DNA from: Sandaracinaceae bacterium
Lineage (GTDB): Bacteria; Myxococcota_A; Polyangia; Polyangiales; JAFGIB01
Reading direction: 5' to 3'
NCBI GenBank assembly: GCA_017881055.1
Contig: JADGRF010000163.1
Location: forward strand, 1-43,306
Length of the DNA: 43,306 bases
The position numbers and the translations under genes are program-made. This document shows, one piece after another, positions 16,104 to 24,843 of this stretch (positions within the stretch are counted from its first letter, which is position 1; the number at the start of each line of letters is the position of its first letter). The notes beneath the pieces were generated by a model. The model made no database searches. It was given only the letters and a program-made list of their open reading frames with translations, and had not been told where the DNA came from.

Positions 16104-18766
16104 CACAGTTCCCCCCGCAAGCCGATGTTCGGGAAGATCGGCAGACCGGAGATCGACGTGGTCTTGCGGTACTCGAAGTCGTAGATGATGCCTTCGGAGT
16201 TGCTCGCGTTGTAGATGTTCTGCACGTCGAGGTAGAGCGCGAGTTTCCAGCTGTCAAACTTCCATTGCTTTTCGACGCGCAGATCGAGGCGCTGGTAGAC
16301 CGGCGTGCGGATGCTGTTGAGCGTGCCGAAGATCGGCGAGTACTGACCCGTGTCCTTGTTGTACACGGCGCCGACCACGGGTGTGCCCGGGTTGCCCGAC
16401 ACCAAGCGGAACGTCAAGCCCGCTTCCCAGCCACGACCCAAGCGATACACGCCCGAGATCGTCAGGATGTGCGGCTGATCGTAGTCGAACAGGTGATAGC
16501 CCTCGTGCCGGTCCTGACGCTCGGAGCGCGACAGCGTGTACGAGAAATAGCCAAGAAAGCGTCCGCGCGGGTTCACCTTGGCCGACACTTCCAAGCCGTA
16601 GATGCGGCCCGAGCCGCCGTTGATGAACCTGGGCGCTTGGCCGAACGGTGTGCCCAGCACGCGGTCGTACATGTACTTGTAGAAGCCCTCGACGCCGAAC
16701 GTCACGTTCTCGCCGAGGTCGCGATCGATGCCCGCGTCCACGTGCACGGTGTGCGTGGGCTTGAGGTTCGGATTGCCGAACGCCGGCGAAGACTCCTGGT
16801 ACTGCGGCGGCTGCGAGAACAAGCCCACGCCGCTCTTGAGGCGCGTCTTGTCGTCGATCGAGTAATGCGCCGCGATGCGCGGATCGAACGCGTACGACTT
16901 GATCTCGCTGAAGTAGTCCACGCGCGAGCCGAGCACGATGCGCAGCGGGCGCAGATCGAGATCGCTCTCCAAGTACAGCGCCGGCTGCACCACGGTGAAG
17001 TTGTCAGCTGCCGTCACGCGATCGCGGTTCGAGAACGTGGTCGCGTTCGGACCGTTGTCGGCGTTGCCTTCTTGCTGCGTCACCGGCGGACCCGAGTAGC
17101 TCACGCTGCCCGGCAGAAACACCGTGTCGAGACCGGCGATGATGCGTACGCGATCACTGACACGCGCGCGCCACTCGCTGCGCAAATACACGTCCGTGCC
17201 CTGCAGCTTGAAGGCGAACGCGCTGCCCACGCCCACGTTGAACTGAAAGCGACCCACGGCGAGCTCGAGGTCGTGGTCGACGCGGTCGCTGATCTTGCGC
17301 GACCAGGTCGCATGCACGCGATGGAACTGCGTGGACAAGTTGAAGTTGCCCGAGATCGCCGCATCTTGATCGGACGGCTCGGTGAACAGCAGCTTGAAGT
17401 TGTCCGAGCTGCCGTACACGACCAAGCGCAGCTTGTCGCGATCGTCCGGCTTGTACGTCGTGATGGCCTGGTAGTCGTAGTACACGGGCGCGGCCAGCGC
17501 GTTCACGTTCGACGACGATCCCAGCACCTGCTGGAACACCAGATCGATCCACGAACGACGCGCCGCGAGCGCGAAACCCCAGTTGTCGGTGATCGGACCT
17601 TCGACGAGCAACGAGCCGTCGATGAAGTTCAAGTCGGCCACGCCGTGCAGCTTGTCGGTCGGCGGATCGGCGAGGTTCGCTTCGATGATGCCGCCGCGCC
17701 GACGTCCGTAACGCACCGAGAAGTTACCTGGATAGAAGTCCACGCTCTCGAGCAAGCGCGAGTTGATGAAGCTGGTGAGACCGCCGAAGTGGTAGAGCAG
17801 CGGCACCGGCACGCTCTCCAGCATCACCTGCGTGTCCTGCGGCGCGCTGCCGCGCACGATCAGAAAGCCCGCGCCGAGCGGCGGACGCGCCACACCCGGC
17901 ATCAGCTCGATCGCACGTAGCGCATCGCCGCGCGTACCCGGAATGCGCGTCAGCTCTTCGCGGCCCATCGTGCGGCGTGTGACCTCGCGCGGCGGAGCAG
18001 GCACACGCGCAACCGCGTGGAACGCCTCCGGATCGGGCGCGCCCACGAGCTTGTACGTGATCGCCGTGGCTTCACCCGCGACCAGCGTCTCTTCGGCTTC
18101 TTGATCGGTGTACTCGCGCTTGGCGAGGTGCACCGTGTAGCGACCCGCAACCAGCTCGTCGAACACGAAGTGGCCGGTGTCATCGGTCACCGCGCGACGC
18201 GTCGTGCCGCGCGTCGCGTCATCGGCGCCCGACACGATCACCTCCACGCCGGCCAGCGGATGCCGATCGTCGACGTCCTGCACGGTGCCTTCGATGCGCG
18301 ACGGCTTGGGTTTCACCTCTTCGGCAGGCGGCGGCTCGGCCAGCTTAACTTCGAACACGTACGGAAACAGGATGCGCGCCGGTATCGGCGCTCCGTCGCG
18401 TGTCGCGGGCTCGAACAACAGCTTCTTACCCGCCTCGAGCGCGGCTTCATCGAAGCCGTTGCCAACCGGCGCGTGCACCTTCGCATCGCTGACGGTGCCA
18501 TCTGGTGCGATCACCAGCTCGAGCTCGACGCGCGCGCTGTTCACGCCTTGCTCGAGCGCCGCGGGCGGATACGTCGCCTCCACGAACTGCTTGAGCTTCG
18601 GCGGCACCAGCACCGGCGCTTTCGCCTCCGGCTTGGCCTCCGGGTTGCCGGGAACGCTCGCAGCCTGCGCGTACACGGCGGCCGGCACAAGCAAACCAAG
18701 CGAGCAAGTCAAAAGCACCGCGGCGCCCGTCAACGCGCGCCAGACCCGAAGATCGAAAAAGCCCAT
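16103..18766 (-). CDS. TonB-C / carboxypeptidase-regulatory / TonB-dependent receptor fusion
   Basis: An 887-residue outer-membrane receptor with extra N-terminal modules. Order: signal peptide (about 1-34, ending VYAQA); Pro/Lys-rich linker; a TonB C-terminal-like domain (about 50-145: YPPAALEQGVNSARVELELV, PDGTVSDAKV, PVGNGFDEAAL, ending YVFEV); a carboxypeptidase-D regulatory-like domain (about 160-240: IEGTVQDVDDRHPLAGVEV to GRYTVHLAK); plug (ELTRIPGTRGDALRAIELMPGV, FLIVRGSAPQDTQVML); and a beta-barrel to the C-terminus. ATG 18766 starts the signal peptide. The ligand is unknown. A TonB-C domain on the receptor itself suggests periplasmic partner contact. It is followed directly by a coupled lipoprotein. 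Confidence 0.9.
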   Translation of the reverse strand: MGFFDLRVWRALTGAAVLLTCSLGLLVPAAVYAQAASVPGNPEAKPEAKAPVLVPPKLKQFVEATYPPAALEQGVNSARVELELVIAPDGTVSDAKVHAPVGNGFDEAALEAGKKLLFEPATRDGAPIPARILFPYVFEVKLAEPPPAEEVKPKPSRIEGTVQDVDDRHPLAGVEVIVSGADDATRGTTRRAVTDDTGHFVFDELVAGRYTVHLAKREYTDQEAEETLVAGEATAITYKLVGAPDPEAFHAVARVPAPPREVTRRTMGREELTRIPGTRGDALRAIELMPGVARPPLGAGFLIVRGSAPQDTQVMLESVPVPLLYHFGGLTSFINSRLLESVDFYPGNFSVRYGRRRGGIIEANLADPPTDKLHGVADLNFIDGSLLVEGPITDNWGFALAARRSWIDLVFQQVLGSSSNVNALAAPVYYDYQAITTYKPDDRDKLRLVVYGSSDNFKLLFTEPSDQDAAISGNFNLSTQFHRVHATWSRKISDRVDHDLELAVGRFQFNVGVGSAFAFKLQGTDVYLRSEWRARVSDRVRIIAGLDTVFLPGSVSYSGPPVTQQEGNADNGPNATTFSNRDRVTAADNFTVVQPALYLESDLDLRPLRIVLGSRVDYFSEIKSYAFDPRIAAHYSIDDKTRLKSGVGLFSQPPQYQESSPAFGNPNLKPTHTVHVDAGIDRDLGENVTFGVEGFYKYMYDRVLGTPFGQAPRFINGGSGRIYGLEVSAKVNPRGRFLGYFSYTLSRSERQDRHEGYHLFDYDQPHILTISGVYRLGRGWEAGLTFRLVSGNPGTPVVGAVYNKDTGQYSPIFGTLNSIRTPVYQRLDLRVEKQWKFDSWKLALYLDVQNIYNASNSEGIIYDFEYRKTTSISGLPIFPNIGLRGEL

Positions 18767-18833
18767 GCGCGGCGCAGCATACTGCGATTCCCGCGGCTGT
18801 TGCCACAACCTGCGCTGCGCGCTAAAGGGCCAC

Positions 18834-18857
18834 GCGGAGAGCCGCAGGCTGCTCCGC
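18834..18857. repeat. REP-like palindromic element, single copy
   Basis: A fifth copy of the 24-base core seen at 2137, 2173 (same orientation) and 6727, 6762 (inverse). It lies between the TonB-receptor fusion and ychF, just upstream of the ychF ribosome-binding site (TAAGGT). Confidence 0.8.
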
Positions 18858-18873
18858 GTGTAAGGTAAAAACC

Positions 18874-19977
18874 ATGTCGCTCTCGGTCGGTATCGTCGGT
18901 CTGCCCAACGTCGGGAAATCCACGCTCTTCAACGCCCTGTCCTCGAAGCAGGCCGAAGCGGCGAACTACCCGTTCTGCACGATCGACCCGAACGTCGGGG
19001 TCGTGCCGGTGCCGGACCCGCGCTTCGACGCGCTGTGCAAGCTCGTGCAGCCCAAGAACAAGGTCCCCGCCACGGTCGATTTCGTCGACATCGCGGGCCT
19101 GGTGAAGGGCGCGTCCAAGGGCGAAGGCCGCGGCAACGCCTTCCTCGCCAACATCCGCGACTGCGACGCCATTGCGCACGTGGTGCGCTGCTTCGAAGAC
19201 ATCAACGTCGTGCACGTCGACGGACGCGTCGACCCGGCCTCCGACATCGAGACCATCAACACCGAGCTGATCCTGCGGGACATGGAGCTGGTCGAGCGTC
19301 GCCTCGACAAGGCCAGGAAGCTCGCCAAAGGCAGCGACAACGACTCCAAGGCCATGGCGGCCATCTGCGAGCGGCTGATGGCCGCCTTCAACGAAGGCAA
19401 GCGCGCCGTGACTGTAAAAGCTGAAGACGAGCGCGAAGCCGCCGCCCTAGCCGAGCTCGGACTGCTCACCAACAAGCCCATGTTCTACGTGGCGAACGTC
19501 AAAGAAGAGCAGCTGGCCAACGCCGACAAAGACCCGCTCGTGCAGAAAGTCCGCGACGTAGCCGCGCGCGAAGGCGCCCAGGTCGCGGTGATCTGCGCTG
19601 CGATCGAAGCCGAGATCATGCAGCTACCCGAGGAAGAGCGTGCCGACTTCCTCGCCTCGGTAGGCCTCAAGGAGCCGAGCCTGAACGACGTCATCCGCAA
19701 GGGCTACGCCGCGCTCGACCTGATCACGTACTTCACCGCCGGCGAGGTCGAAGTCCGCGCCTGGACGATCCACCGCGGCGACAAAGCCCCGCGCGCTGCC
19801 GGCAAGATCCACACGGACTTCGAGCGCGGCTTCATCAAAGCCGAAGTGATCTGGTGGGAAGATCGAGTCAACCTAGGCAGCGAAGCCGCCTGCCGCGCCG
19901 CTGGCAAGCTCGCCACCGAAGGCAAGGAGTACGTCGTGCGAGACGGCGACGTGGTCCATTTCAGATTCAACGTGTGA
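18874..19977 (+). CDS. ychF: Redox-regulated ATPase YchF
   Basis: A 367-residue P-loop protein of the Obg-related YchF/OLA1 family, which binds ribosomes and prefers ATP to GTP. The P-loop is GLPNVGKST (about 8-16). DIAG (G3) sits in VDFVDIAGLVKGASKGEGRGN. The G4 position reads NVKE instead of NKxD, the feature that gives ATP preference. A coiled-coil helical segment (about 130-200) is followed by a TGS domain (about 280-365: LITYFTAGEVEVRAWTI, ending EYVVRDGDVVHFRFNV). The length and start are normal. Its stop codon is in frame with a truncated methyltransferase immediately downstream. Confidence 0.96.
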   Translation: MSLSVGIVGLPNVGKSTLFNALSSKQAEAANYPFCTIDPNVGVVPVPDPRFDALCKLVQPKNKVPATVDFVDIAGLVKGASKGEGRGNAFLANIRDCDAIAHVVRCFEDINVVHVDGRVDPASDIETINTELILRDMELVERRLDKARKLAKGSDNDSKAMAAICERLMAAFNEGKRAVTVKAEDEREAAALAELGLLTNKPMFYVANVKEEQLANADKDPLVQKVRDVAAREGAQVAVICAAIEAEIMQLPEEERADFLASVGLKEPSLNDVIRKGYAALDLITYFTAGEVEVRAWTIHRGDKAPRAAGKIHTDFERGFIKAEVIWWEDRVNLGSEAACRAAGKLATEGKEYVVRDGDVVHFRFNV

Positions 19978-20367
19978 AACGCTGACCTCCTGCGACGCAA
20001 CACAGCGTGCGCCCCCGACACGCTGCTTTCGCCCAACCTCCCGTTCGAGGATGTGTCGTTCGACACCGTGATCTTCAGCTTCGTCTTGCACCATTGCCAG
20101 AACATCGCCGGCCTTCTTTCGGAAGCGCAGCGGGTGCTGCGCAGCGGCGGCAACATCGTGATCTACGAAGACATCCCGGAGCGCTGGCACGATCGCGCAC
20201 TTTGCCTGTGGCACGAGCAGCGCTGGCTCGCGCGCACCGGCCCCTGCACGTTCCTGCGCATCGAGAGCTGGCTCGACCTGTTCCGCAGCCTCGGCCTGCG
20301 CGTCGTGCACATCAAGGCCGGCATGATCACGCTGTACACGGTGACCCCTGCAGCCGCGGCGAAATAG
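19978..20367 (+). pseudogene. N-terminally truncated SAM-methyltransferase remnant
   Basis: The frame directly after the ychF stop encodes a readable C-terminal half of a class I methyltransferase: LPFEDVSFDTVIFSFVLHHC (motif IV-like), then LLSEAQRVLRSGGNIVIYED (motif VI-like), ending at TAG 20365-20367. The N-terminal part with the SAM-binding glycine loop is missing. The only usable internal start is a GTG at 20053, which falls inside the conserved core. It is in the same frame as ychF, separated by one TGA. It most likely remains after a deletion that removed the 5' half. A short functional 104-residue product cannot be excluded but would lack the cofactor site. Confidence 0.7.
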
Positions 20368-20384
20368 CCGCGCGAGCCCTGGGT

Positions 20385-20413
20385 TTGCGGGCGGCGAGAG
20401 CGCCCGTTATCAT
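20385..20413 (+). promoter_or_regulatory. Sigma70-like promoter of the candidate ncRNA
   Basis: TTGCGG (20385-20390), a 17-base spacer and TATCAT (20408-20413) match the sigma70 pattern with optimal spacing. Transcription would start near 20420. No protein gene follows within 340 bases, but a structured region and an intrinsic terminator do. Confidence 0.55.
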
Positions 20414-20606
20414 CAAGTCACGCGGAAGACGGGCGAAAGCTTCGGATGGTCTGAGCCCCGCGAGGGGACGTCGATCGCGCATGACCGTGGGAGCTTCGTT
20501 CTCGAACGTCACAGGTTCAGACGGTTCCCCCACCTTGGAACGCCCCGTAATCTCGTCATCGCATCGCGCCGGGGCGCCGGCACTCGCCGGGGGAGAGAAA
20601 AACAAC

Positions 20607-20651
20607 ATGCACAGTACTAACGGCCTCTCATCGCAGGGCCTGGCTGGCTAG
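20607..20651 (+). other. Possible 14-codon leader ORF inside the ncRNA
   Basis: ATG 20607 opens a 14-residue peptide (MHSTNGLSSQGLAG) ending at TAG 20649-20651, about 10 bases after a purine-rich GGGGGAGAG. The start and the stem GAGAG/CTCTC overlap. The stop codon falls in the base of the next hairpin. No run of one amino acid typical of an attenuator is present, so it may be chance. Confidence 0.2.
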
Positions 20652-20703
20652 GACCACGGCACGTGGTCTAGACGGCGGCCCCTCGGTTGGAGCGGCCACG
20701 AAG

Positions 20704-20742
20704 CGGCGAGTAGGGCAGAGGCCCGCTCGCCGTTTCTTTTTT
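20704..20742 (+). terminator. Rho-independent terminator
   Basis: CGGCGAG (20704-20710) pairs perfectly with CTCGCCG (20726-20732). A second stem GGGC/GCCC (20713-20716, 20721-20724) continues inside the loop, and TTTCTTTTTT follows at 20733-20742. It is the clearest intrinsic terminator in the window and lies 26 bases before the next gene. Confidence 0.85.
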
Positions 20743-20768
20743 CTGCGGGGCGTGCTTGTGTAGGGCGC

Positions 20769-21359
20769 ATGCAGCCATCAGCGGCCAGCCTCGGCTACCT
20801 GCTGCGCGTCGCCCTCGCCTGCGTGCTCACGCTATGCGGCGGCTGCTCGTGGCTGTTCGTCAGCGAAGCCCCGGCTCAACCGAAGCAGTTTCGCTACTTC
20901 GACTGCACGTCCAGTCGCGTCGCGCCCGTGCTCGACAGCGCGGGCGCGGTGGTCTACGGCCTCGCCGCCGTAGCCGCCGCCTCGACCGACGCGTTTGCGC
21001 GCAGCGACCGGGCGGCGTACACCGCGGTCTACGCTGTGACGGGTGCGCTCGCCATCGCGTCCGCGGTCTACGGGTTCCGCCAGACCGACCGCTGCCAGAC
21101 CGCCAAGGAGGAGATGGGCATGCGGCTCGACCGGGAGCACGAACAACCTCTGCCGCAATCGAGCGCCGGCTGCACGTTCGACGCGCAGTGCAAGGGCGAC
21201 CGGATCTGCGTGGACGGCCTGTGCGTGTTTCCGGCCAGCGTGCTGACGCCGCTGCCGCCGTCAGCTGCACTGCCAAGCGCACAGCCGCCCGCCGCTGCAA
21301 AGCCCGGCGAGCCGCAGCGGGCGCCTGCACCCGCTGCGTCAGCTGCACCCGCGCCTTGA
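20769..21359 (+). CDS. Hypothetical Cys-motif lipoprotein
   Basis: A 196-residue predicted lipoprotein with the lipobox CGGC (Cys26). A conserved-looking early segment (FRYFDCTSSRVAPVLDSAG) is followed by two small-residue hydrophobic stretches (about 56-72 and 88-102) that could be transmembrane helices, then a short Cys module CTFDAQCKGDRICVDGLCV and a Pro/Ala-rich C-terminus. Membrane topology combined with a lipobox is unusual. An alternative is a plain N-terminal anchor. Function unknown. A transcript from upstream would have to pass the terminator at 20704-20742. Confidence 0.75.
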   Translation: MQPSAASLGYLLRVALACVLTLCGGCSWLFVSEAPAQPKQFRYFDCTSSRVAPVLDSAGAVVYGLAAVAAASTDAFARSDRAAYTAVYAVTGALAIASAVYGFRQTDRCQTAKEEMGMRLDREHEQPLPQSSAGCTFDAQCKGDRICVDGLCVFPASVLTPLPPSAALPSAQPPAAAKPGEPQRAPAPAASAAPAP

Positions 21360-21398
21360 AACGCAGCGGGTCCGCGCGAGCTGGACGACGCGAGCACC

Positions 21399-22166
21399 CT
21401 ACAAAATGTACTGGTCGCCGATGTTCAAGATCGTGTTGTTGCGCGCTCTGATCTTGGACAGCTGCCGCTCCGTGTCCTTCTGAAACACGGGCTTGATGTG
21501 GAACAGCAAGACCGGAATGTCGCGTTGCTTCACGCCCAGCTTCTTCAGCTCCAGCTCGAGGCTCTTCGGCGTGTGGTGGCGCGAGTCGCGCGCGAGCTTG
21601 TCCTGCTCGTTCGGGAACGCCACTTCCATCAGGAGCGCGCGCACGTGTGGCTCTTTGGCCAGCACTTCCCAGAGCCGGTCGGTCGGCCCGGTGTCGCCGC
21701 TGTAGGCGACCGTGCTCGTTCCGTCACTCACGAAGATCGCCGCCGCTTCCACGGTGTGATGCACCGGCACCAAACGCACCTGATAGCCGCAGACGTCAGT
21801 TGGAACTTCCGGCTTCAGGTTCTGGTAGATGACCGTGGCTTTTTCGCCGGGGATCTTGCTGAAGTCCGGCCACAGCTTGTCGTTGAAGAAGTGCTTCTTC
21901 AGCACGGCGATGGTGCCGGGCGTGGAGGCGATCACCAGGGGCGGCCCACCCTGCTGCGTGCGCGTATCGGCCAGCATGGCCAAGTCGCGCACGTGGTCGA
22001 GGTGCGCGTGGCTCACGACCACGGCCTCCACCTTCTGCTGCTCTTTCAGCGAGAGCATGTTGGTGATCGAGCCCGCGTCGAGGCAAATGCGCCCGTCGAG
22101 CATGAAGGCCGGACACTGGTGCTTGGGCGACTCGCCGCCGTGGCAGCCCAAAACCCTGAAATCCAT
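21399..22166 (-). CDS. MBL-fold hydrolase, class II cyclic-nucleotide phosphodiesterase-like
   Basis: A 255-residue metallo-beta-lactamase-fold enzyme. The metal motif SHAHLDH (H53, H55, D57, H58), VPVHHTVE (H136/H137) and the bridging Asp in YSGDTG (D158) are present; a late HIKP supplies a final His. The class II cAMP phosphodiesterase family (CpdP/PDE1-like) shares the HxHLDH pattern and this N-terminus (FRVLGCHGG), so breakdown of a cyclic nucleotide or a related phosphodiester is plausible. A generic MBL hydrolase is the alternative. There is no signal peptide, so it is cytoplasmic. It is transcribed away from the ferredoxin gene across 278 bases that hold the ferredoxin promoter and nothing else recognised. 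Confidence 0.85.
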   Translation of the reverse strand: MDFRVLGCHGGESPKHQCPAFMLDGRICLDAGSITNMLSLKEQQKVEAVVVSHAHLDHVRDLAMLADTRTQQGGPPLVIASTPGTIAVLKKHFFNDKLWPDFSKIPGEKATVIYQNLKPEVPTDVCGYQVRLVPVHHTVEAAAIFVSDGTSTVAYSGDTGPTDRLWEVLAKEPHVRALLMEVAFPNEQDKLARDSRHHTPKSLELELKKLGVKQRDIPVLLFHIKPVFQKDTERQLSKIRARNNTILNIGDQYIL

Positions 22167-22385
22167 CTAGCGGTCCCCCAAGCAGCGGACCCCGGAGCGG
22201 GCCGCGCCGGTCACGACGGTGGTGGCAGAGCCTGTGGTGCGCGCCCGCGATGCGTTCATCGACTCAATCGTCCCGAGGCGGCGATCGTATCGAACCGCAG
22301 CGGCGGGGTCAAAAGCTGTGTCGTCGGGGGTCCTGCGACGGCGCCGTCGGCCGGCAATCAACCGCGCCGGGTCGCACACGGGACG

Positions 22386-22750
<365 letters not shown>

Positions 22751-22822
22751 TTTGAGCGCTTGGTAGCGCGACCAGCGTGGTTGTTGCCCACGTAGGGCAG
22801 TCGAGAGACACTGACGTCGTAG

Positions 22823-23983
22823 ATGACGAACGTTGGGTTGGTTTTGACTGGGGGCGGCGCGCGGGGCGCTTATCAGGTTGGCGCGATCTTGGCGCTCTCC
22901 GAGATCCTCGGGAATCCGACGCCGTTTCGTATGCTCGCGGGAGTTTCGGCGGGCGCGATCAACACCGTGGCGCTCGGCATCGAGGCGGACAACTTTCCCC
23001 TGGGCGCGCGCCGCTTGGCAGAGATCTGGAGCTCGCTGACGACCGAGCGCGTGTACCGCACCGATGCCTCGAACTTGAGCAAGCTCGGCATGCGCTGGCT
23101 CAAGGACCTCACGCTCGGCGGCGCGCTCGGCCCGAGCAGGTCGAACTACTTGCTCGACACCGCGCCGCTGCGCGACCTGTTGCTCGCTCAGCTCGACACC
23201 TCGCGCTTGCCGGTCCACATCGCATCCGGCGTGCTGCGCGGCATCGCGGTCTCGGCGACCAACTACCTCACCGGCACCACCGTGACGTTCTACGACGGCG
23301 CGCCCGAGATCAAGACCTGGGTACGCCACGGCCGCATCGCCGTGCGCGAGAAGATCACCGTTGGCCACGTGATGGCCTCGGCGGCGATTCCGATGTTCTT
23401 CCCGCCGGTCGAAGTCGATGGCACGTTCTACGGCGACGGCGGCATTCGCATGACCACGCCGGTCAGCCCCGCCGTGCACCTCGGCGCTGAAAAAATCGTG
23501 GCGATCGGCATTCGCTACCGACGCTCGACCGAGCAGACGCTGAGCATGAACCTCGAGATGAAGGCCGACAAAGTCAGCATCGCGCAGATCTCGGGTGTGC
23601 TGCTGAACGCCGTGTTTCTCGACTCACTCGACAACGACATCGAGCGCCTGGAGCGCATCAACCGCACGCTCGGCTTCGTGTCGCCCGAGGCGCGTCGTCG
23701 GAATCCTGATTTTTTGCGGCGCATTCCCGCGCTCGTGCTGCGGCCGTCGCAGGACCTGGGCCGGCTCGCCGGCGATCAATACGAGAAGTTCCCCGCCACG
23801 CTGCGCCACTTGCTGCGCGGCATCGGCGCCACCGGCGAGTCGGGTTGGGACTTGCTCTCGTACGTCGCGTTCCAGCCGGGCTACATCAACAAGCTGATCG
23901 AGCTCGGCCACCGCGACACGATGGCGCGACGCGCCGAGGTCGAGAACTTCTTCTCGACGCCGCTGGACGATGCAATCGCGTGA
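22823..23983 (+). CDS. Patatin-like phospholipase
   Basis: A 386-residue cytoplasmic patatin-family lipid acyl hydrolase. The oxyanion loop is GGGARGAYQVG (about 10-20), the nucleophile elbow is GVSAGA (Ser about 43), and the dyad Asp lies in YGDGGIR (about 202). The C-terminal third (about 240-386) is an extra helical part and has no signal peptide, fitting RssA/YchK-like members rather than type V autotransporters. Predicted substrate: a membrane phospholipid or lysophospholipid. Confidence 0.9.
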   Translation: MTNVGLVLTGGGARGAYQVGAILALSEILGNPTPFRMLAGVSAGAINTVALGIEADNFPLGARRLAEIWSSLTTERVYRTDASNLSKLGMRWLKDLTLGGALGPSRSNYLLDTAPLRDLLLAQLDTSRLPVHIASGVLRGIAVSATNYLTGTTVTFYDGAPEIKTWVRHGRIAVREKITVGHVMASAAIPMFFPPVEVDGTFYGDGGIRMTTPVSPAVHLGAEKIVAIGIRYRRSTEQTLSMNLEMKADKVSIAQISGVLLNAVFLDSLDNDIERLERINRTLGFVSPEARRRNPDFLRRIPALVLRPSQDLGRLAGDQYEKFPATLRHLLRGIGATGESGWDLLSYVAFQPGYINKLIELGHRDTMARRAEVENFFSTPLDDAIA

Positions 23984-24046
23984 ACGCCTGTGAACGACCC
24001 GCACGCGCTCTTGTGCGAGGCCTAAAAACCCGTAGCGTGTCGCGCC

Positions 24047-24769
24047 GTGCGACGTGATCACAAACCGTTGTTCCTGTGGCGCATGCGCCCCCGTCTCGAC
24101 GAGCTGTACTCGCGACGCTTCCTGCATCCGCAGTTCGACTCGATAGGCGAAGGCTGCGTCTTCGCGAACCCGTACTTCCTGCACGTGCTCGGCTCGCCGA
24201 TCACGCTCGGCAAGCACGTGCACATCTCCGCCATGCTCGACAACCAAACGCGGCTTGCCGTGTGGCCGGTGTCGCCGGGACAGGGCAGCCTCCGCATCGG
24301 CGACTACACCGTGATCAACCCGGGCGCGCGCATCAGCGCAGGCGTGCGCATCGACATCGGCAAGAACGTGATCTTGGCCAGCAACGTGTACATCACGGAC
24401 GCCGACTGGCACGGGCGCTACGACCGCGTGTTCTCCGTGGGCGGCCACGCGCCGATCGTGATCGAGGACAACGTCTGGCTGAGCGAGGGTGTGATCGTCG
24501 GCAAGGGCGTGACGATCGGCAAAAACAGCATCGTCGGCGCCGGCTCGATCGTGGTCCGTGACATCCCACCGAACAGCGTGGCCGCCGGCAACCCAGCGCG
24601 GGTGGTGGCCGAGCTCGATCCCGCCGAGCGCTTCGTGTCGCGCTCGGATGCGCTCGGTGACGGCGTGCGCTACTACGCCGACATGCGCAAGCTGGAGGCC
24701 GACTTGATGACCGGCAACACGCTGGGCGGCTGGCTACGCAGCAAGTTCTTCCGCTCGCAAACCGACTGA
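24047..24769 (+). CDS. Left-handed beta-helix acyltransferase
   Basis: A 240-residue hexapeptide-repeat transferase of the maltose O-acetyltransferase/WbbJ type. Repeats run from about residue 50 to 190. VYITDADWHGRYDRV contains the family's catalytic-type His (DxxWHG). VWLSEGVIVGKGVTIGKNSIVGAGSIVVRDIPPNSVAAGNPARVV is the C-terminal coil and loop signature. Likely acetylates a sugar or surface glycan. GTG 24047 is used as start; an ATG at 24083 is the alternative. It starts 63 bases after the patatin gene. Confidence 0.88.
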   Translation: MRRDHKPLFLWRMRPRLDELYSRRFLHPQFDSIGEGCVFANPYFLHVLGSPITLGKHVHISAMLDNQTRLAVWPVSPGQGSLRIGDYTVINPGARISAGVRIDIGKNVILASNVYITDADWHGRYDRVFSVGGHAPIVIEDNVWLSEGVIVGKGVTIGKNSIVGAGSIVVRDIPPNSVAAGNPARVVAELDPAERFVSRSDALGDGVRYYADMRKLEADLMTGNTLGGWLRSKFFRSQTD

Positions 24770-24843
24770 TGCAGCTGACGCGCGTGTGGCGAGCCGCGGA
24801 ACGGATGCAGCAATAGGCCGAGCGCGCTCTCGGGGATCAGGCG

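Larger units (their letters stand above)
20420..20742 (+). ncRNA. Candidate structured non-coding RNA (about 320 nt)
   Basis: The region lies between a sigma70-like promoter and a strong intrinsic terminator and can fold into several good stems. CCCC-GCGA-GGGG is a GNRA-tetraloop hairpin (20456-20467), enclosed by GTCTGA (20449-20454) with TCAGAC (20517-20522). GTTCC/GGAAC flanks a C-rich loop (20524-20540). CGCCCCG (20541-20547) pairs with CGGGGCG (20570-20576). CTAGGACCACG/CGTGGTCTAG (20648-20671) pairs around GCA with one bulge. It does not show the tmRNA 3' end, RNase P signatures or SRP core, and is longer than typical 6S RNA. A 14-codon ORF lies inside. Identity unknown. Confidence 0.6.

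Noticed and set aside
16265..17920. A 551-residue plus-strand open frame opposite the TonB-receptor fusion
   Set aside because: Antisense to a well-supported receptor and without any recognisable domain.
20420..20742. Candidate RNA as tmRNA, RNase P, SRP RNA or 6S RNA
   Set aside because: No tRNA-like 3' end or CCA, no RNase P conserved core, no SRP tetraloop core; it is longer than a usual 6S RNA. A CACCTTGGAAC segment faintly recalls 6S, but the rest does not follow.
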